This document shows, in pieces, positions 32,633-40,974 of a DNA stretch of 64,000 nt. Below the pieces are notes generated by a model. That model was not told the origin of the DNA. It saw only the letters and a list, made by a program, of their open reading frames with translations, and did no database searches. Positions within the stretch are counted from its first letter, which is position 1. Each line of letters starts with the position of its first letter. The stretch comes from Gp6-AA40 sp035711805 (GTDB lineage Bacteria > Acidobacteriota > Vicinamibacteria > Vicinamibacterales > UBA2999), in contig DASTBV010000143.1 of NCBI GenBank assembly GCA_035711805.1, positions 1-64,000 on the forward strand. Reading direction: 5' to 3'. The translations under genes and the position numbers were made by a program.

Positions 32633-33483
32633 TCCCGACCGCATTCGAGTACCACCGCGCGAAGTCGGTGGATGACGCGCTCAAGGCAATGGCGGCGGCG
32701 GGCGGCAGCGGGAAGTTCGTCGCCGGCGGACACAGTCTGGTACCGCTGATGAAGCTGCGCCTGAGCGAGCCGGGCACGTTAATCGACATCGCGCGCATTC
32801 CGGAGCTCGCCGGGATCCGGGAAACGGGCGGACAGATCGAGATCGGCGCGGCGACGGTTCACCACGCGGTGGCCACGTCGACGCTGCTGCAGGAGCGCTG
32901 CCCCGTCGTCTCCGATGCGGCCTCGACGATTGGCGATACGCAGGTGCGCAACCGCGGCACGGTCGGCGGAAGCCTCGCGCACGCCGATCCGTCCGCGGAT
33001 CTGCCGGCGGTCATGCTGGCGCTCGATGCGGAGATTCAACTGCAGAGCGCCACGGGCAGCCGGACGGTCAAGGCCGTGAATTTCTTTCAGGGACTCTTTA
33101 CCGTCGATTTGCAGGATGGCGAGATCATCACGGCCGTACGCTTTGCGCCGGTGAAGGCGGCGGCGTACAAGAAGCTGTACCAGAAGGCGTCGCATTACGC
33201 CATCGTCGGCATAGCGGCGGCGCTGGACGTCAACGGCGGGAAGATCCAGTCGGCCCGGATCGGCCTGACGGGAGCAACGACCCACGCCGTCCGCCTCTCG
33301 AAGCTCGAACAGGCGCTCGCCGGGCAGGGCACGACGGCGGATGCGATCGGATCAGCAACGGCTGCCGCCGGCGCCGACGTTCAGGACGTCAACGCCGACA
33401 TCCATGCGAGCGAAGAGTATCGCCGTGCGATGGTCGGCGTGTTCGCGAAACGCGCGCTGCTGGCCGCGGTCGCGCGGGCGTAA
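32629..33483 (+). CDS. Molybdenum hydroxylase FAD-binding subunit (CoxM-type)
   Basis: Protein of 284 residues. FAD motifs: KFVAGGHSLVPLMKLR near the start and TVGGSLAHADPSADLPA in the middle, with IGDTQVRNRG between. The GTG start overlaps the large-subunit stop (GTGA), so translation is coupled. Delivers electrons to the terminal acceptor. The order small-large-FAD here differs from the medium-small-large order of classical cox operons. Confidence 0.94.
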   Translation: MIPTAFEYHRAKSVDDALKAMAAAGGSGKFVAGGHSLVPLMKLRLSEPGTLIDIARIPELAGIRETGGQIEIGAATVHHAVATSTLLQERCPVVSDAASTIGDTQVRNRGTVGGSLAHADPSADLPAVMLALDAEIQLQSATGSRTVKAVNFFQGLFTVDLQDGEIITAVRFAPVKAAAYKKLYQKASHYAIVGIAAALDVNGGKIQSARIGLTGATTHAVRLSKLEQALAGQGTTADAIGSATAAAGADVQDVNADIHASEEYRRAMVGVFAKRALLAAVARA

Positions 33484-33492
33484 ATCGATCGA

Positions 33493-33580
33493 GGATCGTG
33501 GCGCGAACCCTTCGTAACAAGGATCGTGGGGCGAACCCTGTCGGGTTCGCCAGGCGAGCCTGACAAGGCTCGCCCCACGG
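33493..33580. repeat. REP-like repeat, best-preserved modular copy
   Basis: A degenerate unit (GGATCGTGGCGCGAACCC) is followed by a full one: ATCGTGGGGCGAACCC-TGT-CGGGTTCGCC, then GGCGAGCC-TGACAA-GGCTCGCCCCACG. Two different hairpins share the outer ends CGTGGGGCG/CGCCCCACG. It lies between the FAD subunit and the cupin gene. Confidence 0.75.
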
Positions 33581-33594
33581 CGCGGAGGAACGTC

Positions 33595-34065
33595 ATGAGT
33601 AGAAAGATCTTCCGCTTCGTCGCGCAAACGGTGCTGGCCGCCATCATCGTATTTGTCATGATGATGCTGGCAGCGTATTACGACCTGCCGATTGTGCCCG
33701 AAGCCGGCGGAACGGTTGCCGCCGCTGCCCAGCGGCAGCCACCGAAAGAGACCGTCGGGCAGAGCGAGGAAGCGCTCCGGTCGCTCGACCTCTCCGGAGA
33801 GCTCGAATCAGGTAAGGGGCGTCCGCTCAGGATGCGCAAGATCACAGTGCAGCCGGGCGGCGCGCTCGCCCTCCACAATCATGTCGATCGTCCCGCGGTT
33901 ACTTACATGCTGCAGGGCGAGATGACGTATCACCAGCAAGGCAAGCCGGACGTCGTCGTTCGGCCGGGCGGCGGTTTCGCCGAAGGGCGCGCCACCACGC
34001 ACTGGGCTGAGAACACAGGGAAGGTGCCGGCAGTCTGGATCGCCGTGGACATTCCGAAACCGTGA
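33595..34065 (+). CDS. Membrane-anchored cupin-domain protein
   Basis: Protein of 156 residues: an N-terminal membrane helix (QTVLAAIIVFVMMMLAAYY), a linker, and a single cupin barrel with ALALHNHVDRPAVTYMLQGEMTYH and a late THWAENTGKVPAVWIAVD. The His residues of HNH and THW could bind a metal, with the second Glu-type ligand less clear. ATG 33595 is preferred because GGAGGA lies just upstream. It is followed after 3 bases by the EutBC gene. Role in the operon unknown. Confidence 0.75.
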   Translation: MSRKIFRFVAQTVLAAIIVFVMMMLAAYYDLPIVPEAGGTVAAAAQRQPPKETVGQSEEALRSLDLSGELESGKGRPLRMRKITVQPGGALALHNHVDRPAVTYMLQGEMTYHQQGKPDVVVRPGGGFAEGRATTHWAENTGKVPAVWIAVDIPKP

Positions 34066-34068
34066 CCC

Positions 34069-36114
34069 TTGAATGACCTGCGGCGCGCTTTCGTCCTCGC
34101 CAACGCGTTCAAGGAAGGCGACCTCCTTGTAGGCGGCACGACAGACGAAGCCGTCCGTGTCGAGGCGCGACGGCAGCTGCTTCACACCACTGTCCGCGAC
34201 ATCCGGCGCGAGACCTTTCTGGACGACGGCGTTACCGAGGCTGTCGAACGGACGCGCGACCGCACCAGGGATCAGGATCTCGATACGCTGACCGTCGGCG
34301 GGCTGAAGCAGATGCTGCTGTCGCCGGCCGGGCCGTCATGGGCCCGTCACCATCAAGAAGCGCTTGCCAGCGAGGTCATTGCTGCAGTTGCCAAGGTGAT
34401 GACCGACGACGAGCTGGCATGGGTTGCGTGCCGGCTGGTGAACGCGCTGCCGGAGGGTATCGGCGCGGCCGGTCATTTCGGATCGCGCATTCAACCCAAT
34501 AGTCCCGGCGACGACGAAGAAGAGATCCTCTTTTCGATTTTCGACGGTCTGACCCACGGCTGCGGCGACGTGGTGATCGGACTGAACCCGGCGGCAGACG
34601 AAGTAGACACCATCGTGCGGCTCGAGCGGCTGCTCGAACAGGTCGTGCGGCGGCTCGACCTCCCCACCCGCTTCTGCGTGCTCTCCGACATCGTCAAGCA
34701 GCGTGAAGCGCAGGCCCGGACGCGCGTCGACGTCGGGTTCCAGAGCCTGGCCGGGACGAGCACGGCGCTCGTCGGCATGGTGGGGCTGGACGTGAACGGC
34801 ATTCTCGACCTCGCCCGCGGCTTCGAGGCGCTCTACTTCGAGACGGGACAGGGATCGGCGGTGACGAACGGCACTGCCGAGGGCATCGACATGGTGACCC
34901 TCGAATCGCGGGCCTACGGCGTGGCACGTCACATCCAGCAGCAGACCGGACGCTGGATGATCGTCAACGACGTCGCCGGTTTCATCGGCCCGGAGGTGTT
35001 CCGGTCGCCGCAGCAGCTCGAGCGGGCCTGTCTCGAGGACCTGCTGATGGCGAGGCTGCACGGCATCACGATGGGCCTCGACGTCTGCTCCACGTTTCAC
35101 ATGGGAATCGGGCCCGCGGAGCTCAGGGACCTGACGGCGCGGGTTGTCCGCCGCGGCGCGCCGGCGTATCTGATGGCCGTTGCCGGGAATGCCGATCCGA
35201 TGCTCGGGTATCTGACGACGTCGTTCAGAGAACATCCGGCTCTCCGCAGCGAGGCCGCGGCGGCGCTCACCAGTCCAATGGAACGCCGATTGTCCGAGCT
35301 CGGGCTCCCCACAGTGGCCGGCCGGACCGACGCAGTGTCGCGGCTGTATGCGCGCTACATGAAGGCTGACGGCGATTCGCGCAGCATGACGGAGCTCGAG
35401 GCGGACGGACGGCGGAAGGTCGCGGTTCTCAGGGACAGGGGACTGGATATCGCCGGCGACGCCGCCACGAGCCTCGCGCGAGTCGATCGCATCTACGAGC
35501 ACGCGCGCCGCGCCTTGTATGCAAACCTCGAGAGCGTGGTTGTGCGCGACGCGTGCGGAAACCATCGCGAGGTGCGCAGCCGGGCCGCGGATCGCGACGA
35601 GTTCATCGCACATCCACCAGCCGGCGAGCGCCTGCGCGACGAGGACGCCGCCGCGCTGAAGGCGTCCGTGCACCGGCGCGGTCAGATCCAGATCGTGGTG
35701 TCCGACGGGCTGAATGCCGAGGCGATCAACGAGCAGTTGCGCGCCCTGCTGCCGCCGCTGCGCCGTTCGCTGGGACAGGATGGGCGCGAGGTGCGGGACA
35801 CAGTCGTGGTGGTGCGCAACGGCCGCGTTCGCGCCGGGTACCACGTGGCCCAGATCGTCGATCCCGAGGTGATCGTGCACATCATCGGCGAGCGCCCGGG
35901 CACCGGCCTCAACACGGCGAGCGCGTATCTGACGTACGGACGCGATGCGGCGGGTCGGCCTCGCTGGGATCCGCAACTGGACCACTCCTGCACCACGGCG
36001 GTCTGCGGAATACACCGCCGTGGCAAACCACCGGATGCAGCGGTCGCGGAAATCGCACGAACCGTGCGGCGAATGCTCGAACAGCGTCGGTCGGGTGTTG
36101 CGCTCAGGCCGTGA
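34069..36114 (+). CDS. eutBC: Ethanolamine ammonia-lyase, EutB-EutC fusion
   Basis: Adenosylcobalamin-dependent lyase turning ethanolamine into acetaldehyde and ammonia. The 681 residues carry both subunits. The EutB-like part (about 1-425) has ASEVIAAVAKVM, RIQPN (140-144), GLNPA (171-175), YFETGQGSA, GFIGPE and MGLDVCSTFHMG, which match the substrate- and cofactor-contact regions of EutB. The EutC-like part (about 505-681) has IVVSDGLNAEAINEQL, NGRVRAGYHVAQIVD, HIIGERPGT, SCTTAVCGIHRRGKPP and RMLEQRRSG. A normal EutC has a longer N-terminal arm; here only a linker joins the domains. It starts at TTG 34069, 3 bases after the cupin stop. No microcompartment, EutA or transporter genes are near. 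The end overlaps convergent coxG by 11 bases. Confidence 0.9.
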   Translation: MNDLRRAFVLANAFKEGDLLVGGTTDEAVRVEARRQLLHTTVRDIRRETFLDDGVTEAVERTRDRTRDQDLDTLTVGGLKQMLLSPAGPSWARHHQEALASEVIAAVAKVMTDDELAWVACRLVNALPEGIGAAGHFGSRIQPNSPGDDEEEILFSIFDGLTHGCGDVVIGLNPAADEVDTIVRLERLLEQVVRRLDLPTRFCVLSDIVKQREAQARTRVDVGFQSLAGTSTALVGMVGLDVNGILDLARGFEALYFETGQGSAVTNGTAEGIDMVTLESRAYGVARHIQQQTGRWMIVNDVAGFIGPEVFRSPQQLERACLEDLLMARLHGITMGLDVCSTFHMGIGPAELRDLTARVVRRGAPAYLMAVAGNADPMLGYLTTSFREHPALRSEAAAALTSPMERRLSELGLPTVAGRTDAVSRLYARYMKADGDSRSMTELEADGRRKVAVLRDRGLDIAGDAATSLARVDRIYEHARRALYANLESVVVRDACGNHREVRSRAADRDEFIAHPPAGERLRDEDAAALKASVHRRGQIQIVVSDGLNAEAINEQLRALLPPLRRSLGQDGREVRDTVVVVRNGRVRAGYHVAQIVDPEVIVHIIGERPGTGLNTASAYLTYGRDAAGRPRWDPQLDHSCTTAVCGIHRRGKPPDAAVAEIARTVRRMLEQRRSGVALRP

Positions 36115-36541
36115 GCTTGCCCTGCAGACAGGCGAAGAAGCGGTCCATCATCATCTTTGACACGCTGCTGATCAGGCGTTGACCGACGCGCGCAACCGGG
36201 CCCGCAGCCTGCACGGTGCCCTGAACGTCAACAACGGTGTCGTTTCCGTTCGGACGCAGCGAGACGGCCGCACTTCCCTTCACGGACCCCGGCCGCCCCT
36301 GCCCATCCGCCGTCAGCCGGTATGAGGCCGTCGGCACCTTTTCAGACAGGACGATCGTGCCTTCGTAGCTGCCGGTGATGGCGGCAAGGGCGACCTTCAG
36401 TTTGGCTTTGTAGCGATCGTCGCCAAGGGGCTCGAAGCCTTCGCAGCCGGGAATGCAGGAGGCGATGACCTGCGGATCCATGAGAAGCGTCCAGACCCGA
36501 TCAGCGGGTGCGTTGAAGGTGTAAGTGCCGGTGATCTCCAT
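36104..36541 (-). CDS. coxG: CoxG-like SRPBCC protein
   Basis: Protein of 145 residues of the CoxG/SRPBCC fold: MEITGTYTFNAPADRVWTLL, DPQVIASCIPGCEGFEPLGD, then AAITGSYEGTI and VDVQGTVQAAGPVARVGQRL. In CO dehydrogenase systems CoxG helps anchor or mature the enzyme at the membrane; the C-terminal anchor helix is absent here. It is downstream of the vWA and MoxR genes on the same strand, facing the hydroxylase genes. Confidence 0.88.
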   Translation of the reverse strand: MEITGTYTFNAPADRVWTLLMDPQVIASCIPGCEGFEPLGDDRYKAKLKVALAAITGSYEGTIVLSEKVPTASYRLTADGQGRPGSVKGSAAVSLRPNGNDTVVDVQGTVQAAGPVARVGQRLISSVSKMMMDRFFACLQGKLTA

Positions 36542-36546
36542 GCGAA

Positions 36547-36609
36547 GGCCTCAGGGCCCGGGAATCAGGGCCCAGCTGAGGCCCGAGGCCTGACGCCTGA
36601 AGCCTGCAG
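36547..36609. repeat. Palindromic GGCCTGA/CCTCAGG simple repeat
   Basis: CCTCAGGGCCCGGGAATCAGGG, then CTGAGGCCCGAGGCCTGACGCCTGAAGCCTG. It provides the C-terminal residues (about ASGVRPRASAGP) and the TGA stop of the vWA gene and fills its gap to coxG. Confidence 0.6.
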
Positions 36610-37713
36610 TTTATTCAAGTGTACTGAAAGGTCGACGAGATTTGTCAGGGTCCGCGCCGGCAGGAAGTCGTCCACGTACGGCAGCGCGGCCTGCAACCCG
36701 CGCGTCAGCGGCGCATAGTCCGCCGTGCCGATGAGGGGGTTGAGCCAGATGAGGCGGTGACAGCTTCGCTGCAGCCGCGCCACCTGCTGTCGCAACAATT
36801 CCGGATCGCCGCGATCCCATCCGTCGGAAACGAGGAGCACAACAGGACCGCCGTGCAGGACGCGGCGCATCCAGCGCTGATGGAGCGTTCGAAGCGCTTC
36901 GCCGATCCGTGTGCCGCCCGACCAGTCAGGGACGGCGCGGGCGGCACCGGCCACGGCCGCGTCGATCCGTCGCGTGCGCAACTCATGCGTGATCCGCGTC
37001 AGCGTCGTCGAGAACACGAAGGCCTCCACCCGCGCGTGGCGTCTGCCGAGGGCGTGCGAGAAGTGCAGGAGCATCCGCGAGTAACGCTCCATCGATCCGC
37101 TGACGTCGCAGAGCAGAACGATCGGGCGGCGGCGCACGCGGCGCTTCCGCCGCGGCAGGCGGATGACGTCACCGCCGGTGCGGAGGCTGCCGGCGAGGGC
37201 GCGTCGAAGATCGATGCGCGGGCCGGCGCCGCGCACCCAGCGGCGGGTTCGCCGTTCGCCCGGGTTCCAGACCAGCCGGTCCAGCGCGGCGCGCGCGACG
37301 GCCAGTTCGTCCGCGGTGAACTCCGCGAAATCCTTCGACGCCAGCGCCGCCGCCGCGCTATACGTCCGAAGCGCGCCGCCCTCGCCTTCACCGGCCGCAG
37401 CATCTCCAAGCATTTCCACGGAACCCGCCGGGCCGACCGCCGGGCCAGCGTCGCGGTGATCGTCAACGCGGACCGGCTGCTGGACGGCGTCTGTGCGGCT
37501 CCAGAAGATCTCGAACGCGCGATCGAACGTACGCAGATCCTCGCGCCGGTGCACCAGCAGCGCGCGGCAGGTGTGGAAGACCTGGTCGCGCACCGCAATA
37601 TCTACATGCTGAAGCGCTTTCAGGACGTCGAGCATGCGGCCCATGTGCACGTCGAGCCCGAGTGCACGAAGCAGCCGGCCGAATACCAGCAGGTTTTCAG
37701 CGAGATGCGACAC
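36565..37713 (-). CDS. vWA-domain protein (CoxE-like)
   Basis: Protein of 382 residues. The N-terminal helical part (SHLAENLLVFGRLLRALGLD) is typical of CoxE-like proteins. The vWA domain carries the MIDAS motif DVSGSMERYS, a middle Thr in SGGTRIGEAL and VSDGWDRGDPE. CoxE works with the MoxR ATPase CoxD to mature the molybdenum enzyme. GTG 37713 is chosen because it begins the conserved helix and overlaps the MoxR stop by 17 bases; the frame to 37842 is rejected. Its last residues come from a repeat. Confidence 0.85.
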   Translation of the reverse strand: MSHLAENLLVFGRLLRALGLDVHMGRMLDVLKALQHVDIAVRDQVFHTCRALLVHRREDLRTFDRAFEIFWSRTDAVQQPVRVDDHRDAGPAVGPAGSVEMLGDAAAGEGEGGALRTYSAAAALASKDFAEFTADELAVARAALDRLVWNPGERRTRRWVRGAGPRIDLRRALAGSLRTGGDVIRLPRRKRRVRRRPIVLLCDVSGSMERYSRMLLHFSHALGRRHARVEAFVFSTTLTRITHELRTRRIDAAVAGAARAVPDWSGGTRIGEALRTLHQRWMRRVLHGGPVVLLVSDGWDRGDPELLRQQVARLQRSCHRLIWLNPLIGTADYAPLTRGLQAALPYVDDFLPARTLTNLVDLSVHLNKLQASGVRPRASAGP

Positions 37714-38587
37714 GAGAGAGGATGCCGGCGAGCCGCTCGCCGCGAACGGCGTCGATGTCGTCCTTGGCCTTGAGCACGACGCCGAGCGTCTGCTCGACCG
37801 CCGCCGGCTCGAGGGCCTGCCGATCGAGCGCGATGAGCGCACGCGCCCAGTCCAGCGTCTCAGACACGCCGGGAACCTTGTACAGCTCCAGACCGCGTAG
37901 CTGTTGAACGACGGCCGTCACCTGTTCGGCCAGGCGCGCCGGGGCCTCCGGCACGCGCTCGCGCACGATGGCAAGCTCCTTCTCGAATGACGGGTATTCA
38001 ATCCATTGATAGAGGCAGCGGCGCTTCAGCGCATCGTGCACCTCGCGCGTGCGGTTGGATGTGAGCACGACGAGCGGTGGCTCGGCGGCGCGAACCGTGC
38101 CGAACTCCGGAATGGTGATCTGGAACTCGGCGAGGAGCTCGAGAAGGTAGCCCTCGAATTCTTCGTCGGCGCGGTCGATTTCGTCGATCAGCAGGACCGC
38201 GGGACGCGTGCGCGCGGGATCGATCGCCCGCAGCAGCGGCCGCTTGATGAGGAACGCCTCGCTATACAGCTCGCGCCGCGCGCTGGCGCGATCCACATGC
38301 TCGGTCGCCTCGAGGATGCGCAGCTCCACGAGCTGACGCGCGTAGTCCCATTCGTAGGCGGCGTGTCCGATGTCCAGGCCTTCGTAGCACTGCAGCCGGA
38401 TGAGGTCCGTGTCGAGCGCCGCCGCGGCCGCCGCGGCGAGCGACGTCTTCCCGACGCCGGCCTCTCCTTCGAGGAAGAGGGGACGCTTCAGTGTCGACGC
38501 CAGATACAGCGAGACGGCGAGGCCTTGATCGGTGACGTAGTGCTGCGCGACAAGGCGCTGCTGGAGCTCGGAAAGGGAGCCGAACAC
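37697..38587 (-). CDS. MoxR-family AAA+ ATPase (CoxD-like)
   Basis: Protein of 296 residues. Walker A LEGEAGVGKTSLA (about residue 39), Walker B AVLLIDEIDRADEEFEGYLLE, sensor VLTSNRTREVHDALKRRC. The closeness of QCYEGLDIGHAAYEWDYARQL to CoxD-type MoxR proteins is from memory. Together with the vWA and coxG genes it forms a maturation operon opposite the hydroxylase structural genes. The GTG start at 38587 directly follows the stop of the upstream DUF4390 gene (TGAGTG). Confidence 0.9.
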   Translation of the reverse strand: MFGSLSELQQRLVAQHYVTDQGLAVSLYLASTLKRPLFLEGEAGVGKTSLAAAAAAALDTDLIRLQCYEGLDIGHAAYEWDYARQLVELRILEATEHVDRASARRELYSEAFLIKRPLLRAIDPARTRPAVLLIDEIDRADEEFEGYLLELLAEFQITIPEFGTVRAAEPPLVVLTSNRTREVHDALKRRCLYQWIEYPSFEKELAIVRERVPEAPARLAEQVTAVVQQLRGLELYKVPGVSETLDWARALIALDRQALEPAAVEQTLGVVLKAKDDIDAVRGERLAGILSRVASR

Positions 38588-39148
38588 TCAGCGGAGGAAG
38601 ACGAACTTCGTCTGCGCGGAGGTGCCGCTGCCGAATGGCCACAGGATGGATCCGTAGCTCGGGCGCGCAGTGGCATTGACGCGGACGTAGTACTCGCGAT
38701 TGGGCTGCAGAACCCGCGTGCTGAACAGCGGCAGATCCTTGAGGCTCGTCATCACCTGCCGGACCCTGACAGGATCCTCGGTGGTTTCCGGGTCCAGACT
38801 CCTGCCGTCGATCCGCCGTTCGAGCGTATAGGAACGCCTCAAATTGTCGTACTCGACGCTGTTGGTGACCACGGCGGTGGCGATCGTGCGGTTGAACCAG
38901 CCCGGCGCGTCCAGGCGCAGATCGATGGTGTAGGTGAAGATGGTTTTCAGGCCGCTGTCGATCGCGGCACGAACGTCGGGCCGCAACCCTTCGCGGAGCT
39001 CGGCGCTGACGTAAAGGTGATCGCCCCGGACGACAGGAACGACCTGCAGGCGTTGCCCCTGAGCAGACTGCGCCCCCACGTCCGCAACCGCCAGAACGAC
39101 CGCCAGGGCACTGAGACCGCCGCGAACGTGTGCATTTTTGAACGCCAT
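38588..39148 (-). CDS. Secreted DUF4390-type protein
   Basis: Protein of 186 residues with a signal peptide (LSALAVVLAVADVGAQ) and a beta-rich body: GLKTIFTYTIDLRLDAPGW, TLERRIDGRSLDP and PNREYYVRVNATARP, features of DUF4390. Function unknown; in other bacteria DUF4390 genes often lie near two-component sensor genes. ATG 39148 is chosen just before the signal. It is the first gene of the MoxR/vWA/coxG strand. Confidence 0.68.
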   Translation of the reverse strand: MAFKNAHVRGGLSALAVVLAVADVGAQSAQGQRLQVVPVVRGDHLYVSAELREGLRPDVRAAIDSGLKTIFTYTIDLRLDAPGWFNRTIATAVVTNSVEYDNLRRSYTLERRIDGRSLDPETTEDPVRVRQVMTSLKDLPLFSTRVLQPNREYYVRVNATARPSYGSILWPFGSGTSAQTKFVFLR

Positions 39149-39223
39149 GCGCGTCGGGATGCCAATGTAGCACATCGGCGCGGGCCGTCGGGTATGATTC
39201 TGCTGAGGTCGTTCCACGAGAGC

Positions 39224-40282
39224 GTGTCCGTGCGCAGAATCGCTGCCGTGATCGCCGTGTCGCTGCTCGCGCTCATCGGGCAGCGCTCCTCCGCCCAGAG
39301 CGTCTTTCAGAGTCTGCCGTTCTCCCTGTTCGAACGGTATCTCGAAGCCCTGCGGGTGCAGGCGGGCATCCCGGGCATGTCCGCGCTGATCCTGCGAGAC
39401 GGCGTCATCGTGTGGGAGCGCGGTTTTGGCCGCGCGGAGATCGAACGGGCGATCGACGCCACGCCGTCTACCCCTTATCAGATCGGCAGCCTGTCCCAGG
39501 CGATCGGCGCCACGCTGTTGCTGAAGGTCTGCGTTGACGAGGGTTTCGATACCGTCAACGATCGGATCGGCATCTGGAGCCCGTTTGCCGCCGAAGCGGA
39601 CTCAACCGTCGCGCAGCTCCTCGGGCATGTCTCGGCGATCGGCGCCTACAAATACGACCTCGCCCGCGTCGCGGCGGTGACGCCGGCCATCGAGGCGTGT
39701 ACGGGCACGTCCTTCCAGCAGAGCGTGGCGCATGAAATCTTCACGCGGCTCGGCATGATCGACTCCGTTCCAGGGACCGCGCTCGGCGCACCGACAGCAG
39801 CCGACATGCAGCAGTTCGGTCCGGCGAACCTGAACCGCTACGGCGCCACGCTCGCACGGATTGCGGCACCCTACCGGGTCGATACGAAGGGACGCGCGAG
39901 CCGGACGGACCAAGTGCCGTCGCGGGCGAATGCGGCGACGGGGCTCGTCACGACGGCTCGCGATCTCGCCAGGTTCGATGTCGGGTTGCGATCCAGCATC
40001 CTCCTGCGTCCGGAGACGCAGCTTCGCGCGTGGTCGCCCGTCGGTTTTGGGTTTCCAACGGGGCTCGGCTGGTTCGTCCAGACGTATAACGGGAGCCCGG
40101 TCGTGTGGCAGTTCGGCGTGATTCCAGATGCCTACTCGTCCCTCATGCTCAAGCTGCCGACGCGCGGGTTGACGTTGATCCTGCTCGCGAACAGCGATGC
40201 CCTCGTCCCGCAGACGCTTGACCGCGGCGACGTGACGGCATCGGTTTTCGCGCGGACGTTCCTGCGCGTCTACGTGCCTTGA
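39224..40282 (+). CDS. Secreted serine beta-lactamase-like protein with degenerate active site
   Basis: Protein of about 352 residues of the class C beta-lactamase/D-peptidase fold: signal peptide VRRIAAVIAVSLLALIGQRSSAQS, then GIPGMSALILRDGVIVWERGFG and TPYQIGSLSQAIGATLL, and later GFPTGLGWFVQTYNG, VVWQFGVIPDAYSSLMLKLP. The catalytic SxxK is SLSQ here, with Gln where Lys should be, and neither the Tyr-x-Asn motif nor the HxG loop is in standard form. So it is probably a pseudoenzyme or binding protein. GTG 39224 starts the signal; ATG 39194 is an alternative that overlaps a TATGAT -10-like box. Confidence 0.75.
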   Translation: MSVRRIAAVIAVSLLALIGQRSSAQSVFQSLPFSLFERYLEALRVQAGIPGMSALILRDGVIVWERGFGRAEIERAIDATPSTPYQIGSLSQAIGATLLLKVCVDEGFDTVNDRIGIWSPFAAEADSTVAQLLGHVSAIGAYKYDLARVAAVTPAIEACTGTSFQQSVAHEIFTRLGMIDSVPGTALGAPTAADMQQFGPANLNRYGATLARIAAPYRVDTKGRASRTDQVPSRANAATGLVTTARDLARFDVGLRSSILLRPETQLRAWSPVGFGFPTGLGWFVQTYNGSPVVWQFGVIPDAYSSLMLKLPTRGLTLILLANSDALVPQTLDRGDVTASVFARTFLRVYVP

Positions 40283-40887
40283 CCTCGTTCACGGCGTTCC
40301 GCCGCGTCCTTCTGCTCACCGCGGTGTTTCTGTGCGCTGGACGGGTGGACGCGCGCGCCGACTTCCTCATCACGCCGTTCATCGGCAGTGCGTTTGGCGG
40401 ACGCACCACGCTCTTCGACCTCGACATTGGCGCAGCATCCGCGAAGCATTGGACGTTCGGCGGTGGTGCGGCGTGGCTCTCGGATCAGGTGCTGGGCGTT
40501 GAGGCCGATTTCGCGATGGTGCCTGGCTTCTTCGAGAACTCCAGCGAAACAGGACTCATCACGGGCAGCCGGGTCACGACCTTGACGGGCAACGTTCTGG
40601 CGGCGCTTCCGCTGAGCGTGAGCCGCGAGTCGCTGCGACCGTACGTCACGGGCGGATTGGGTTTGATTCACGCCACGGCCGACGATTTCATCGGTCTCAA
40701 TGAATCCGGCGACTGGCTCGGGCTGCAGGTGGGCGCCGGTGCCATCGGCTTGATCAGCGAACGCGCCGGTGTCAGATTTGATCTCCGCCATTTCCGTGCG
40801 CTGAGCCGGGATACGACGCTCCGTGGCGAGCGAGCCTCAAAGCTGAGCTTCTGGCGGGCGAGCGTCGGTTTCACGCTCAGGTATTAG
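40279..40887 (+). CDS. Outer-membrane beta-barrel-like protein
   Basis: Protein of 202 residues: signal peptide (VLLLTAVFLCAGRVDARA), then alternating amphipathic strands (FLITPFIGSAFGG, HWTFGGGAAWLSDQVLGVEAD, LRPYVTGGLGLIHA), ending in the aromatic SVGFTLRY typical of barrels inserted by BamA. The TTG start overlaps the previous stop (TTGA), suggesting coupling to the serine hydrolase-like gene. Confidence 0.7.
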   Translation: MTSFTAFRRVLLLTAVFLCAGRVDARADFLITPFIGSAFGGRTTLFDLDIGAASAKHWTFGGGAAWLSDQVLGVEADFAMVPGFFENSSETGLITGSRVTTLTGNVLAALPLSVSRESLRPYVTGGLGLIHATADDFIGLNESGDWLGLQVGAGAIGLISERAGVRFDLRHFRALSRDTTLRGERASKLSFWRASVGFTLRY

Positions 40888-40974
40888 GCCCCCATAAACG
40901 CCGGGCGGATTGCGTCTTAGCGTCCGCTTTACGGATCGGCGCAAGTTGGTCAGAGCCTTGCACTAGGACCGAAC

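Noticed and set aside
34069..36114. Bacterial microcompartment locus
   Set aside because: No shell protein, EutA/EutL or aldehyde dehydrogenase gene is found within the window despite EutBC.
38006..39223. Large plus-strand frame extending the serine hydrolase upstream
   Set aside because: It is antisense to the MoxR and DUF4390 genes; the signal peptide begins near 39224.
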